A stretch of 64,000 bases of DNA from Tanypteryx hageni. Its lineage: Eukaryota > Arthropoda > Insecta > Odonata > Petaluridae. Shown here one piece after another: positions 1 to 11,356 of the stretch; position 1 is the first letter of the stretch, and the number at the start of each line of letters is the position of its first letter. The position numbers were made by a program, and so were the translations under genes. The stretch spans positions 133,525,547 through 133,589,546 of the forward strand of contig CM054116.1 of the NCBI GenBank assembly GCA_028673005.1, read 5' to 3'. Below the pieces are notes generated by a model. It was not told where the DNA came from. It saw only the letters and a program-made list of their open reading frames with translations, and did not search any database.

Positions 1-478
1 GGAAGGGTGGAGGGGGGTGATGTCGTTGGGGGAGGGGAGTTGTGGGACGATTACGCTCCTTTTGACCACTATCCGCGAGTGGACGGCCGGTTTTCGCACG
101 CACAAAATGTCACGCAATATCACACACACGCTTCTCGGCTCAGAATTGGTGACCGTAGGTCAGAATAATTCAATCTTAGGGCTTGTGGACGAAGACTCGA
201 GATGTAGCCGAAATATTTCGTAAACAGTTAAAACCCCTCAATGTATGCGAAAAATTAGTTTAATGATTAATAACCGTACTATATGAGGCATTTAAAGTTT
301 CTTGCATAAATATTGATTGGTATTTATTTTCACCGGTCGCGCTTGTAAAAACAAACGAATGCGATAGAGTTAAAATGAAGAATATAAGTTAAAACTCCTC
401 ATTAGTTAAGCTGAATGATTGTAATCCTTATTTCTAAACACGAACATCTTGATGCTCAAGGGCGATGAACCGTTAGAC
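1..478. other. Unannotated sequence left of the first MITE
   Basis: Mixed-composition DNA with no recognisable gene. The short ORF at 17-223 resembles no family I know and lacks other coding support. The last eight bases (471-478, CGTTAGAC) are the left target duplication of the following hAT MITE. Confidence 0.5.
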
Positions 479-791
479 CAGGGGGGGGGGGGCAAATTAC
501 GCCCCGCGGACCACCTCGGGCCCGAGAGAGCATTTTATGCGGCCCGCGATTCCATTATGAAACCGAACCGTAACATACAATACCGATAATTTCATATTTG
601 CAGCTTAAAATTATGGTCGGAAAACCTTTTCCAGTGATGTTATGGGGATAACATATTATTTATTATTGATTTTCACTAACAGAATCCCTCGCATTATCTC
701 AAATAACTTTCGATGTGAACCCAGACGTGGCCCGCCAAAGCATTTTCATCTGTTAATGCGGCCCGCCACGTAAAAAGTTTGCCCACCTCTG
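479..791. mobile_element. hAT-type MITE, 313 bp, with perfect 8-bp target duplication
   Basis: The element starts with CA, a run of twelve G and CAAATTACG. It ends with GTTTGCCCACCTCTG, so both ends read CAG...GGGCAAA...TTACG in inverted orientation. It is flanked by identical 8-bp copies of CGTTAGAC at 471-478 and 792-799. Inverted termini beginning CAG with an 8-bp duplication are characteristic of the hAT superfamily. Internal GGCCCGC motifs recur near both ends (around 540, 730 and 760) and are subterminal repeats. There is no transposase ORF, so it is non-autonomous. The long G run in the left end is probably slippage of an original GAGGTGGG-like terminus. Confidence 0.88.
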
Positions 792-799
792 CGTTAGAC

Positions 800-1206
800 A
801 GAGGTAGCCTTTCTTGGAGATTCATTGACATCACCTTCCTCCTCTTGCTAACTACCAAACTTGGCTTATCATTCCACAATAGAATCATAGAAATATTTAT
901 TCCAAAAATTTAATTCTGCCTAATGTTCAGTTGTCTTCTTGAAAATGTGATATAATGGCCCCTCAGATATCAGTGCGCTTTATGACAAAAAGGAGCATCT
1001 TTAACAATTGCGTGAGAACAGAAACTAATTTTAAGTTAATATCGTGGTGGAAATCAAAATCTAGAGGTTTGCTTGTGTTTCTGCGGTTATCACAATAAAC
1101 GAGTAATGATATTTAACTCTGCCCAACTTTTCGTAATCTATGACATTATTTAATTTACTTGGGGAGAGAAATTGAACCAGGCATGGTAATTCGTCGTTAC
1201 TTTTCC

Positions 1207-1263
<57 letters not shown>

Positions 1264-2460
1264 GTGAGTTAAATTGACTCGTTTTACAAAAGAAGACCAT
1301 TGAATTTATATGAAAATTTACTTTTCCTTGCATTGTAAAAATAATTAAATTATGCAAATTTAACTGGTTGAAAAGGAATTTTCATTTATTAATAATTTTG
1401 AAATTTTAATGCAGGATAATTAGGACTTCGCCACTGTGAAAATTTAATTAGAGATTTATACGATTATTATTTTTAAATAAAAAAACAAGTGCGTTACTTT
1501 TAACGCACTAATACATTATTTTCATCATGTTAAAATAAATAATTATATACATCAAAATAGGATATTTTTGTAAGATTTCATTGCCATTAAAAAATTGGCA
1601 GTTTTTCAAATATTAAGACTTACAATTTGATGTATACCTACATGCAGCACGTTATTAGCAAAAATCTACAAGACCACACTTTAAACGCTGGTACTATTTT
1701 TTCAGAGAGTTATTGAATATATAAATATGTAAAATAATACATACGATATACTCAATCTACGGGATAACCAACGAAAGGATTTTGAATTTTTTGCGGATTG
1801 TAGGTATCTAGTCCTTTGAGTATAGTCTGAACATACCGCAGCATTAGCCCATCTTTTGCCTGACTAATCTGTTATCTGTTTCTTACATTTGTAAATTTTT
1901 ACATCATAAAATATTATCATGACATTTACTGTAACTAATCCTAAGAGGTAACCCGTCATATTTCCGTGAATCTTAAGATACTGTGGAGCGCGGATTTTTT
2001 TATATTTGCACAGAATATTATTCATATTTCCGATTTTCTACCCTATTTGCAGCCATAAATTATATTAAATTGATAGACTAGTCCGAGACTTAGTGGAATT
2101 CCATAACATAACATATGGATTTAACAACGCCACATTTCATCAATATAAAATATATTCTAGTGTAGGTGTTAACTTCTATATAGACGGATTTTGTTTCTAA
2201 AAACCTTTCTGCGATCGCCTGAAATCCAATTCCTCCGTATCTCGGATCTTTTGGTCGCTCACTCCCTCTTTGTGCGACCATCTTTCCTATTTCCGTCGAC
2301 ACGCTTAACTCCTATTGGATCTTCTCTGAAATCTTTCAGATTAATTTGTTTTGCCTCCTGATCGCTCTCAACTGAACTTGAACCTGCTTGCTACACCCAC
2401 ACACTTCATCATATTTCCAGTCATTTCATAGGACGCGAAGTACATCGTAAAGACCGAATT
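800..2460. other. AT-rich sequence, no gene seen
   Basis: AT-rich single-copy-looking DNA that contains only the (AT)n tract at 1209-1261. The ORFs here (694-888, 1061-1357 and 2090-2302, all minus) are short, resemble no family, or are built on the dinucleotide repeat. Confidence 0.5.
1209..1261. repeat. (AT)n microsatellite, about 53 bp
   Basis: Uninterrupted alternating A and T. Unlike the tracts at 15.7, 34.4, 34.8 and 41.4 kb, its flanks lack the CAACAAGGTGTTG unit. Confidence 0.97.
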
Positions 2461-2850
2461 TCCATTTAATTATGACGTTATTTGTTTTTGTGTTCTCGTT
2501 CACTCTCTCTCTCGTTCCAAGATCCAACGCATTCTTTCAAAGCTGTCCTCATTTGATGTCTCCCTTTCATCTTCCTCCCTCCCTCCCCTAACTCGCTCAC
2601 TCCCCTCCTCCCTCTTTCCCTCCCCTTTTTACATCCCTTTCGCCCACACCACCTGTTTCTCCCTTCCTCTCTCTCTCTCAAACCTCCCTCTGCCTTTCCT
2701 TCATCTTCTCCTCTCTTTTCCCCTTTCCCTCTTTCCCTTTGACCTCCTTTCATTGCCTTTCCCTGTCGCTCTCTCTCTCTCCGCCATTATTCTCCTACGT
2801 TTTCTCTTGTTTCTTCTCGTTTTTCTTTCTTATCTCTCTCATTTTACCAT
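2461..2850. repeat. CT-rich low-complexity tract
   Basis: Nearly pure pyrimidine on the plus strand (CTCTCT, CCCTCC, TTTCCC). The 91-residue minus-strand ORF through it is an Arg/Glu/Gly/Lys-rich artefact of the repeat. Confidence 0.9.
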
Positions 2851-3718
2851 TCGGTATTTAATTTGGGACGGAAGAATGACTCTGCACCTCACTTTTGCTT
2901 ACCCGTTCATTTAATGGTACCATTTTTTCTCTCCTTTCCGCAATTCTGCATACATTCGCATACGCGCAAATGTATCGTAGAGTCGTAATTCTCTCATTGG
3001 TTCGCTGAAACGCATAAGAATAAAGCATCGGTTTGCCATCGTGAGTCGCTTCACTCAAATTAAATCAAAGCAATCGATTTTAAACAAAATAGTCAACGAC
3101 AAAAAATAATAATAAAGTCATTAAAATCATATTTTTAAATAACACTGCGTAAACTTTTTTAACTTATCTTTTAAGTATCGAATAGAATTCTGAAATACAA
3201 CTTTAAATATCTAAAGTTCAATTTTCAATAAAATTCCACGCACATGCAATAAGACATGTTCTCTCTCCTAATGCGATGGCTAGGAACGATTCATTAACGG
3301 CGTTATAGTACTGGAACCTTCGAAGCGAGATTTAAGAGCTGTATGTTGCAAACCACTCTAATTGTTCCGCAAAAAGAGATTACGACTCTCATACTTTGCG
3401 AGATCAAACTTGAAGCATTAAGACCCAGAGAAAGAAAGAGGTCTAGTAGGGCGGAGGCGGGAGAAGAAGAAGAAACAGTTGTGCAGATCAAAGAAGTGAA
3501 GAGGCTTCCTACTTTCGGAGGAGGAAAAGAGAGGGAGAGGGATAAGAAGAGGTCACATGCCTCTCTCTCTCCCCCTACTCTTCCTTTTTAACAACCATTG
3601 TCCTCCGACCATTCCGGAGGAGAGAGCTGCTCCGCCGTTGGTAACGTCCGGAAGGTGGCGCAGGGGGAGGGCGTAAGCGGAGAGGGGCGGGCCAAAGGGC
3701 GCGGTTAATTAAAGGGAG
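2851..3718. other. Mixed sequence with a purine-rich patch and a GC-rich patch
   Basis: AT-rich to 3330, then a GA-rich patch at about 3415-3560 and a short CG-rich patch at about 3600-3715 (for example GGGCGGGCC). No gene recognised; the ORF at 3343-3591 follows the purine repeat. Confidence 0.5.
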
Positions 3719-4096
3719 ACTTGAAAACTCACCCCTCCCCCAGCCAACAAAGCCTCAAAATGCTCCCTAGGTCCCAAAATCACGCCTTCCCCCAATGAAC
3801 ATGCCCTCCACCTGACCACCTTCCTTCCCTCCCCCCTGCACCACCTCCCTCTCCCCCCTCCCCCTCTCGCTCCCTGTCCCGTCAGCCAACCTCCCATTTC
3901 AAACCACCGCCCGTCCCCTTCTTCTCTCTTTCTCTGACTCCAATCTCCCTTTTATCCACTACCCAGCTTTCTTCCTCGTCGTCTCTCTCACCTCCTCCTC
4001 ACCCCTCGTTTCTTCCTCCCCCTCTTATCTCTTCGGCCATATTCTTTGTTTCGTCGCATTTCCTAGACTATTCATTACTCCATCTTTTATGTGTGT

Positions 4097-4154
<58 letters not shown>

Positions 4155-4520
4155 CATTTATGGTGTTCACTATTTCTATTCTCCTGTCCTCGTATTCACC
4201 CTTCTCACTCGTATCTCTCATCTCATATCTTTCTCACCAAATTCTCCTCGATCTCTCTTTGTCTCCGATCCTCTTCATCCCGCACCCATCTATGCTTCGG
4301 CGCTGTGATTCTCTCATCCCTCTGAAATCTTCTCTTCGCTATCGACCTGTTCTCGTGATCTCTTTTTATCTTTCCATCTCGCACTCACACCGTCACCATT
4401 CCCCCTTCCTCTCTCCCTAGCTCTCGTTTTTATTATCATTCTCGCATTTCCTTTCTTCTTGACGTTTCCACCTTTCTCTCCCTCTCCTTTGTTTCTTCCT
4501 TCTCTGCTCCTCAAATCTCT
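3719..4520. repeat. CT-rich tract enclosing an (AT)n microsatellite
   Basis: Polypyrimidine sequence with an internal (AT)n at about 4109-4151, preceded by GTGTGTATACATACATACAT. The three overlapping plus-strand ORFs starting near 4090 translate the dinucleotide run (Ile-Tyr repeats) and are not genes. Confidence 0.88.
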
Positions 4521-5060
4521 CAAATGCGATTGTAAATTTTAGTAAAAATTCCAAGCAGAAAATAGTTTATTTGCTCTGTTTATCGTTTACTCTTCGTTGT
4601 CTTTGACGGATTCGTTCGCTTATTCCGCTTTCATTTTGTTTGAAATTAGATTTCTCTCTTCCATGGAACCGGTCCTATCAACGCAGAAAAAAAGGCATTT
4701 CCCTAAAATCAGTATTGGTTCGGAAAGACCTATCTATAATCGTTACGTGTAATCATCCAATCATATCTAATAAATCTACCCTATACTATTCAGCCATGCC
4801 TACATTAATAAACAATTAATTTTCGTAACTGCTACTCGGTTGCAATATTCGTAATTGTTATTATCGCCCAAATGAATCGATGAATGTTTCCAGTAAAACT
4901 GGCAATAAGTTACAAGGCTTTTCTTATTTGCATTCTCGTCCCTTTCCCACTTTCTCCCTTCCTTGCACACAGCTCACCGCTCAATGAAGTATTAGTAGCA
5001 CTGTTTTTTCCTTAATCGCTCATGGATGCATGAACATTTTCGAATCTTTTTTTCCAATAA
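4521..5060. other. AT-rich spacer, nothing recognised
   Basis: No ORF of note, no repeat boundary and no RNA-like structure seen. Confidence 0.5.
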
Positions 5061-5770
5061 GTAAATTAGTCTCTCTAAACAGTTACTCTTCTCTCTTCTT
5101 CACATTTCTGAATTCCTCTTCTATCTGCCTCCTCCTTTCCCTTCTCTCTCTCTACTTCCTCCTCTCCTCAAGAACTGTTTCTTTCTCTCTCTCTCCCTTC
5201 TGGGCTTTCTCCCTCCCCTTCCGCTTTTCCTCCTGTCTCTTTCTCTCCCTCCCTCTCATTCACCGCCAAACTGATCTCCTCCTCGCCTTTTGCGAACTTT
5301 GCCTCACTTGCTATTTTTTTCGACTCAAATCCTCCTTCCTTTCACTCACTTCCCTTTCTCTCATCCGCTCCACTCTCCCTTCCCTTCTCACCTCCCCCTC
5401 ATCCTCCCTCCCTCGCGCGCCACCCAACACACACACGCACACACACAATCCTCTCCTCGCCCGGCCTTCCGACCGACACGCTCCGAAATCCTCTCCCTCA
5501 CTTTTTCATCCCTCACCTCTCTTCACCTCTCTCCCATTCCTTGTTACACCTCATTCTACCTGATTCCTCTTTCTCTTCTCCATCCTCGCATATTCCTTTC
5601 GAGAAGAACGCGCCTTACCCTCTTTCCCTCCCTTCCTCTCTCTCTGTCTCCCTTTCTCTCCCTTAATCGCGCTCTCCTCCTCACGCTTTCTCCGACCCTC
5701 TCTCTTCCTCCGCCACCCTCCCTCTCGTCTGCTTATCTCTCCCTCTCTCATCCGACTCGCGGAAGTGCAC
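5061..5770. repeat. CT-rich low-complexity tract, ~0.7 kb
   Basis: Dense pyrimidine run with a short CA repeat at about 5429-5448. The 177- and 223-residue plus-strand ORFs across it are Ser/Leu/Pro-rich translations of the low-complexity DNA in two frames and are not supported as genes. Confidence 0.9.
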
Positions 5771-5796
5771 TTCTTTTTACAAGTTGTTTTGTATTA

Positions 5797-6030
5797 TTCC
5801 GAGAGAAGATGAAGGGAGGGCTGGGGAATGGAGGGAGGAGGACTTTTCGAACCAAGAAGTGTTTGTGTGTTTGTGCAAAAGGTGTGGCGCATTGCTTTTC
5901 TAAGAGGGAGAAAGAGGGGCGAGAGAGAGAGAGGAAGTGTGAGGGGGAAATAGCGAGGTAGCAAAATGGAGTGAGTGGAGGGAGGGGATCGGAGGGAGGG
6001 GATCGGAAGGAGGGGCTCGGAGGGAGGATA
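5797..6030. repeat. Purine/G-rich patch with a 14-bp tandem repeat
   Basis: At 5977-6027 the unit GGAGGGAGGGGATC is repeated about 3.6 times (5977-5990, 5991-6004, 6005-6018, partial 6019-6027), with small changes in the third copy. Repeated GGG/GGGG runs make it a candidate G-quadruplex former. It switches strand asymmetry relative to the CT tracts on both sides. Confidence 0.75.
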
Positions 6031-6194
6031 ACATAAATATTTTGGGCTTTGGCTTTTAACGGCCGTAGAAAAGGGATTTTTTCCCTGCGTTGCTCGTGAT
6101 TCTCGCTTAATTTTTTACCCTTTTGCAGGAGAGACCGAAAACACCAGGCGGAGTCTAACCATTTATTAAACAAGGCGATACTTCTATCCTGCCG

Positions 6195-6640
6195 ATCGAC
6201 TGGATTTCTCTCTCTCTCTCCTCTCTACCTCCCACTCTTTCCATTTTTCTCACTCCATTTCTCTCTCCCTCCATTTCTCTCTGGGTTAGGTGGAAGAGTC
6301 TCAATCTCGCCCCTAATAAAGACTCAATCAATCAATCCCTACATTTCTCTCTCCCTCCATTTCTCTCTCTCCCATTCACACTCCCTCCTTACTTTCCCAT
6401 TCTCCGTCTCTCCCACTCCCCTATCTCATTATTTCCTTCTCTTTCTGTCTTTCCCTCCTGTTCTCCATCTCTCTATATCAACTCTCCTCTCACTCTTCCG
6501 CCCCACTCTCTCTTTCACCCACTCTCTCCGTTCATCTCTTCCCTTCTGTTCTCAACCTCTCTATCTCCTCTCTCTCTCTCTTCTCACTTTTCCACCCCAC
6601 TCACTCACTCTCTTAACCTCTCTGCCCTTCCTATTGAATC
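6195..6640. repeat. CT-rich tract
   Basis: Pyrimidine-rich sequence with repeated CCATTTCTCTCT segments, interrupted at 6283-6337 by a short retroelement-like tail. Confidence 0.88.
6283..6337 (+). mobile_element. 5'-truncated retroelement tail with AATAAA and a (TCAA)n end
   Basis: A 55-bp non-pyrimidine island sits inside a CT tract. It carries AATAAA (6315-6320) followed by ACTCAATCAATCAATC, the short simple-repeat 3' tail seen on some non-LTR elements and SINEs. The flanks CCTCCATTTCTCTCT (6268-6282) and CCTACATTTCTCTCT (6338-6352) match at 14 of 15 bases and could be a target duplication. The same motif recurs in the host tract, so this is weaker than it looks. Confidence 0.45.
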
Positions 6641-7185
6641 AAACTAAAGCATATGTCATCGTTGCAGAATAGACCTATACTAGCTGCCTGCGTGAAATAT
6701 TTTACGTGTCTCTCATATTTCAAGGAAATCGTCCGAAAGAGTTTGAGACGGAATTCTTTTGAGAACGGATCAACGCCGTGAACTTTTGAAACCTGTTAAT
6801 TTTTCCTTTTAATATAGATTTCGGTTTCTTTCTGTTGTGGCAACCCTACAGTGTGAGTACTTTCCATTTTCGGCACCGAGCAAAACAACTTTAAGGAGGC
6901 GAATTTGCGCAATGTTAAAATTATAATTGGAGGTTAAGGAAACGATGTTGAAATGAAACAACGTTCCACGAGGCGGCGTTGTTCTTGAGATCTATTTTAT
7001 TTTGTTATTAAAAACAGAAAGGATGATGAAATTGTTTCTACTTGTGAAGTCACATTGAGCTTTCACGCATTTTGTCATCACCTGAGTTATCAGCCAACGG
7101 ATTGCACAAATAAGCTACATGACATATTACATGCTGGTTCTAGGATCGCTACTGAAATTTCAGCAATCGTTAACTGAGTGCTGGC
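6641..7185. other. Unannotated sequence
   Basis: No gene, repeat boundary or RNA structure recognised. Confidence 0.5.
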
Positions 7186-8350
7186 GCCACGTTCACTTTA
7201 ACTAATAAAAAGTGAACTTGACAATGAAACATGATACATTGTTGTCTCTGCTGACGGTAGTGACCAGATTTGAAAGGTGCACTTCATGTCGAAGTACACC
7301 GAGTTTCCAAATGTGTTCTTTGAGATTTCACCATGTTCTCAATATTTTTCGCTCAGATGAGTATTTAACGAGAAGCAAGCGAGATACGCTGTAAAATACC
7401 TGTAGGTCTTCATGTAAAGTAGTCGTAATTATTGTCCGATTTTAACCAAAATTGAAATCGATCAATTAATTTTAACAAAACTTCCCAATACCAAATTTCA
7501 TCACAATACGTCATGCGGTCCTCGAGTTGAAACAAATGAACATTGTAAACAAAATGTAGGTCTTCATGTAAAGTGGTCGTAATTGCTGCCCGATTTGAAC
7601 CAGAATTGGAATCGGTCCACCAATTTAAGTAAAACTTCCTAATACGAAATTTCATCATAATACGTCCAGCGGTTCCCAAGTTGAAACAGGAACATTGTAA
7701 ACTAAATGTAGGTCTTCATGTAAAGTAGTCGTAATTATTGTCCAGTTTTAACCAAAATTGGAACTGTTCGATCAATTTTACAAAAACTCCTCAATACCAA
7801 ATTTCATCAAAATACGTTGAGCGGTTTCCAAGTTGAAACAGGAAAATTGTAAACTAAATATAGGTCTTTATGTAAAATGCTCATAATTTTTGTCAGATTT
7901 TAACCAAAATTGGAATTGGTTATACAATTTTACTAAAAATATCCAATACCAAATTTCATCATAATACGTCCAGCGGTTCCCAAGTTGAAACAGGAACATT
8001 GTAAACTAAATGTAGGTCTTCATTCAAAGTGGTCGTAATTGTTGTCCGATTTAACCAAAATTGGAATCGTTCGATTAATTTTAGCAAAACTCCCCAATAC
8101 CAAAATGCGTCCAGTGGTTCCCGAGTTGAAGCAAAGGAACATTGTAGGTCTTCATGTAAAGTGGTCGTAATTGTTGTCCTATTTTAATGAAAATTGGAAT
8201 CGGTCAGCAAATGTTAGCTAAACTCCTAAATACCGAATTTCATCAAAATACGTCCAACGGTTTCGAAGTTTTAACATGCGGACGGGGAGGCGGACGGACG
8301 GACGGAAACGACTTCCCCTATATGCGTTCACTTAGTGCAAAGAACGCATA
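7186..8350 (+). repeat. Array of six ~152-bp units with hairpins at both ends
   Basis: Units start with TAGGTCTTCATGTAAAGT at 7403, 7557, 7709, 7861, 8013 and 8145 (spacings 154, 152, 152, 152, 132). Each contains an ACCAAAATTGGAATCGGTC-like core and ends near a CAAAATACGTCCAGCGGTT-like motif. After the last unit come GGACGG repeats (about 8280-8310) and a hairpin with arms ATGCGTTC and GAACGCAT around 8320-8348. A second hairpin, GTTCACTTT/AAAGTGAAC, lies at 7191-7216, before an ~190-bp lead. Array plus terminal hairpins suggest one mobile unit rather than a plain satellite. Some Helitron-like elements carry central arrays of this size, but no CTRR terminus is visible here. No coding sequence. 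Confidence 0.75.
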
Positions 8351-8744
8351 ATAATTCATCAGCAGAAATTTTTCTAGTAGCATACAGTACATACTTTAAT
8401 CATCTTGTTGAAGGGCTCTCGCTCACGCTAATCGAACTGAAAGCTGTTCAAATGAATCAGCGGAGACTGCAAATCAGCTTATATTAAATAAGTTTTAAAA
8501 GAATTTGAAAGGGGATAACGGTAACATTAATTTCGGCGGTGTACTCAGAAATAGAGATAACGACGCTTTTGGACCCTTGTCTGCAAATGCGACTGATTCC
8601 TGACCAGTTGAAAATGGATGCATTTTGGTTAAAATTGGACATTTTTGGTATTCACAATCAAAACAAATACTAAATCAAGTAGTTCTGTGAAGAACTAATC
8701 CGCATACTTTCCTTTCAATACAATTTTAATATATCACAAGTAGG
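8351..8744. other. Unannotated sequence
   Basis: No feature recognised between the 152-bp array and the next repeat. Confidence 0.5.
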
Positions 8745-9202
8745 GGTGTACACAGGTTTTTCGTGGTACAGAAGTGCCTTTCGTCAAATTCGCCGTAGTA
8801 TAATCGTATACTAATGTATTTGCTTTGAAATCAGAAAATTATTTTTCCTCATATTGTGGTAGCCCTGATTTTTAGATTCGTTATAAGCATGTTCATTTAG
8901 TTTTGCCATTCAATACTCGCCCTAAAAACGACATTTCTGATTGAAATCGGTTCAGCCAATACCTTCCAAATTCATAGTTACAGAAAAATTCTAACCTTGA
9001 TATTATGGTAGCCCTGTTTAGTCGACCCGGCTGAAATATGACATTTTGGTTATTTATTTATATGAAGATTAAATATACTATATTTGGTTAAAATCCATAT
9101 GGTCAGATCTCTAGAAATTCGTGAAAAAAATATTATTTAACTTTTTACTGTGGTAGTCCTGCTCTTTAGCTCCGCTTTTAACATCTTGATTTCATTATGG
9201 TA

Positions 9203-10873
9203 CTAGCCTAATTGCCCGTCAAATATGACGGGAATGCGTGATTTAAGTATTAAGTTAAAATAAAAAAATTAATGAAACCAACTTGTATATTCACTAACAG
9301 GTAAACACTAAATATAAAATTTACATAATTGAGTGTTACAGAGAGTAAAAGTAGTTTTGGATTAATATAAATTGTACGGCAAAGAAATCCATTACGCTAT
9401 ACAATTCTTATGTGCTCGAAGCAGTTTTTAATTTATGAGACATTTAATTTTGTCTCTCAATCCCTCTCTCTCTCTCTCTCTCTCTCTCCCTTTGCCTCTC
9501 TCTCTCCTCCCTATTTCCTCTCTCCTTCTCTCTCTCCTATGAAATAATCTTAAACGTATTCCAAAGACATTTGATTTCGATATGAAAAGTGTTATATTTG
9601 CTATGATATGGTTTGGCTTTCATGCAGAATCAAATCACTGTTTTTGAAAGTTATCTTTACTTTAATTATATTGTTTAAATAGTTATTTGCAGAGAGGCCA
9701 AATGATTATCCAAATAATTTTTGATAATAAGAGAAAATTGAAATAATAAGATATAACGAATAAAGAATTTTCTGAAATTTACTTAAAATATTTGAGCAAG
9801 TTATAAGTTATTTAAAACGTATAGAATTTAACTTAATAATTGAATTATTTCACTCTTATTAACGCCTAAAAACAGGATAAAATGTGAATGAACGGTCAAT
9901 TTAGCATCAAAGAAAAAATGTGTAGTAACATACGATGAACTAAATATTTACATGAACTGCAATGAGTTTTAACTATATTTTAAGATCACACTGTACTTTT
10001 ACCTATATTAGTTTTGGAAATTTTCCAGAAAAATTACTTTATTTAAATAAATTTAAATAAAAGTAATAAAATATTATTTTTTCAATCCTATCAGAAATTC
10101 TGTTCGAAATATTTGCTGTATTATCATTTAAAGAAATCCATTGAAAAGTACATTATATTTAGTTTTGTGAATTCCCACCATTTGGCCAAGGCGCAAGATT
10201 CGATAGTATAAAATGTTTTATAATCAATTATAATTTATTATTGTTATTTTTGTTATGCTGCTCCTTTTAATCATATAGAGATGCTACGTCCTCTTCCTCT
10301 TTCTACATTTCTGCTCATTCCCCGTTCTCTTTTCCTTCCTCCCTCTAATTACTTAATAGATTCAGTAAATAAGTATGGATAAGTATGTATAAAAGTCTGA
10401 CCCCTGTTAAAGCACTAAATTGGTGCATTTATTATGAGACCAAGAATAGAATTCAACAATTGGGACAGCAGTGGCCCAACATAAATAAACTGATGTGGGC
10501 AACACATGACTTTCTCCTTATTTACATGGCAAATTACATGTTGTTAGCTCTGGGATCTTTGTCAATATTTATTTCCGGTTGAAAATTAAGAAAAGAAAAA
10601 GGAGCGTTACTAAGACGTAACTAAGCGTCAATTGTTAACAATAGTCTTCAGTCGGTGGCGTGGTGGTGGTAACTAAAAATATAATATATCTCCTAAACAA
10701 TGCATTATTTGGGGAAATATTTCTAACAAATGTTGTAGAAAATTAAATATCCTACAACTTTTATTCCAGTACATTTTTACGTTAATTAAATATTAAAGCA
10801 AATATTTCAAAATAACGGATAAGTGACAAGAGTAAACACACGGACGGACAGAATAAGGATATTATGTATATAA
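9203..10873 (-). mobile_element. Helitron, non-autonomous, 1671 bp, with related empty site
   Basis: Read on the minus strand, the 3' end has a hairpin (7-bp stem CCCGTCA/TGACGGG, plus coordinates 9215-9232), eight bases, then CTAG (9206-9203) followed by T. This is the Helitron signature. The 5' end begins TTATATACATAATATCC, close to the TCTATATACTAATAGCG starts at 44548 and 45838 but lacking the C. The paralogue at 49 kb reads straight through at 49072/49073, so the insertion lies between A and T without target duplication, as rolling-circle Helitrons do. No Rep/helicase ORF is present. The interior includes a piece of the 600-bp repeat family and a CT microsatellite (about 9465-9535). Confidence 0.85.
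10574..10838 (-). repeat. 600-bp repeat family, partial copy E inside the Helitron
   Basis: Reverse complement of the 3' half of the repeats at 21692-22292 and 36984-37584. It shares GTTACTAAGACGTAACTAAG, the TGTTAACAATAGTC segment and the GTAGAAAATTAAATATCCTAC segment. Similarity stops at about 10838, where the sequence changes to ACACGGACGGACAG. Confidence 0.8.
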
Positions 10874-11356
10874 TGTTGTACAAATCTTATATAGAAAATT
10901 TAATTGAAATCCGTTCAGCCAATTCCTTCAAAATCCTTAACTACTGAAAGAGTTTTATTTGTAATTGTGGCACCCCTGTTAGGCTGATTCGGTCAAAATA
11001 TGCTAATATGCTTTTGTATATTATTAATATTAAATTTGGTTAAAATTGATGTGAATAATTCAGCACAAATACGTGTAAAAAGAATTTGTTTTATTCCTTG
11101 CATTATGGCAGCCCTGCTTTTTATATCGATACTAAACATCTTGATCATCATAATAACTTAAAATTTTAAGTTTGAAGTTGTGGCACCCCTGCTTAGTCGA
11201 TCCGGTCCAAATATGCCATTTTGGTCATTAATTTATGTGAAGATTCTATGTACCAAATTTACCTGAAATCGGTTCATTCATGAAGATTACGTTAGGGACA
11301 CACACACACACACACGGACAGCGAGGCGACTACTACTGCTACGACTACTTTCCATT

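Larger units (their letters stand above)
8745..11345 (+). repeat. ~147-bp-period repeat, second copy, split by a Helitron
   Basis: Segments 8745-9202 and 10874-11345 align collinearly with 48610-49600. Shared landmarks include CGTATACTAATGTATTTGCT, the recurring GTGGTAGCCCTG-like box and a CCGTTCAGCCAATTCC-like box. The right segment ends in (CA)n and GGACAG, as the 49-kb copy ends in GGACGGAC repeats. The copy lacks the CAG...AACC termini that frame the 49-kb copy, so it is partial or belongs to an independently mobile core. It is interrupted exactly between 9202 and 10874 by the Helitron described separately. Confidence 0.8.

Noticed and set aside
4089..4420. ORFs beginning with Ile-Tyr repeats, also at 34.3-35.0 kb and 41.3-41.9 kb
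   Set aside because: Translation of (AT)n microsatellites.
5030..5961. ORFs of 177 and 223 residues on the plus strand
   Set aside because: They translate a CT-rich low-complexity tract in two overlapping frames; Ser/Leu/Pro composition, no domain.
7403..8280. CRISPR-like array
   Set aside because: Units are ~152 bp and diverged along their whole length, with no short repeat/spacer alternation; eukaryotic context.
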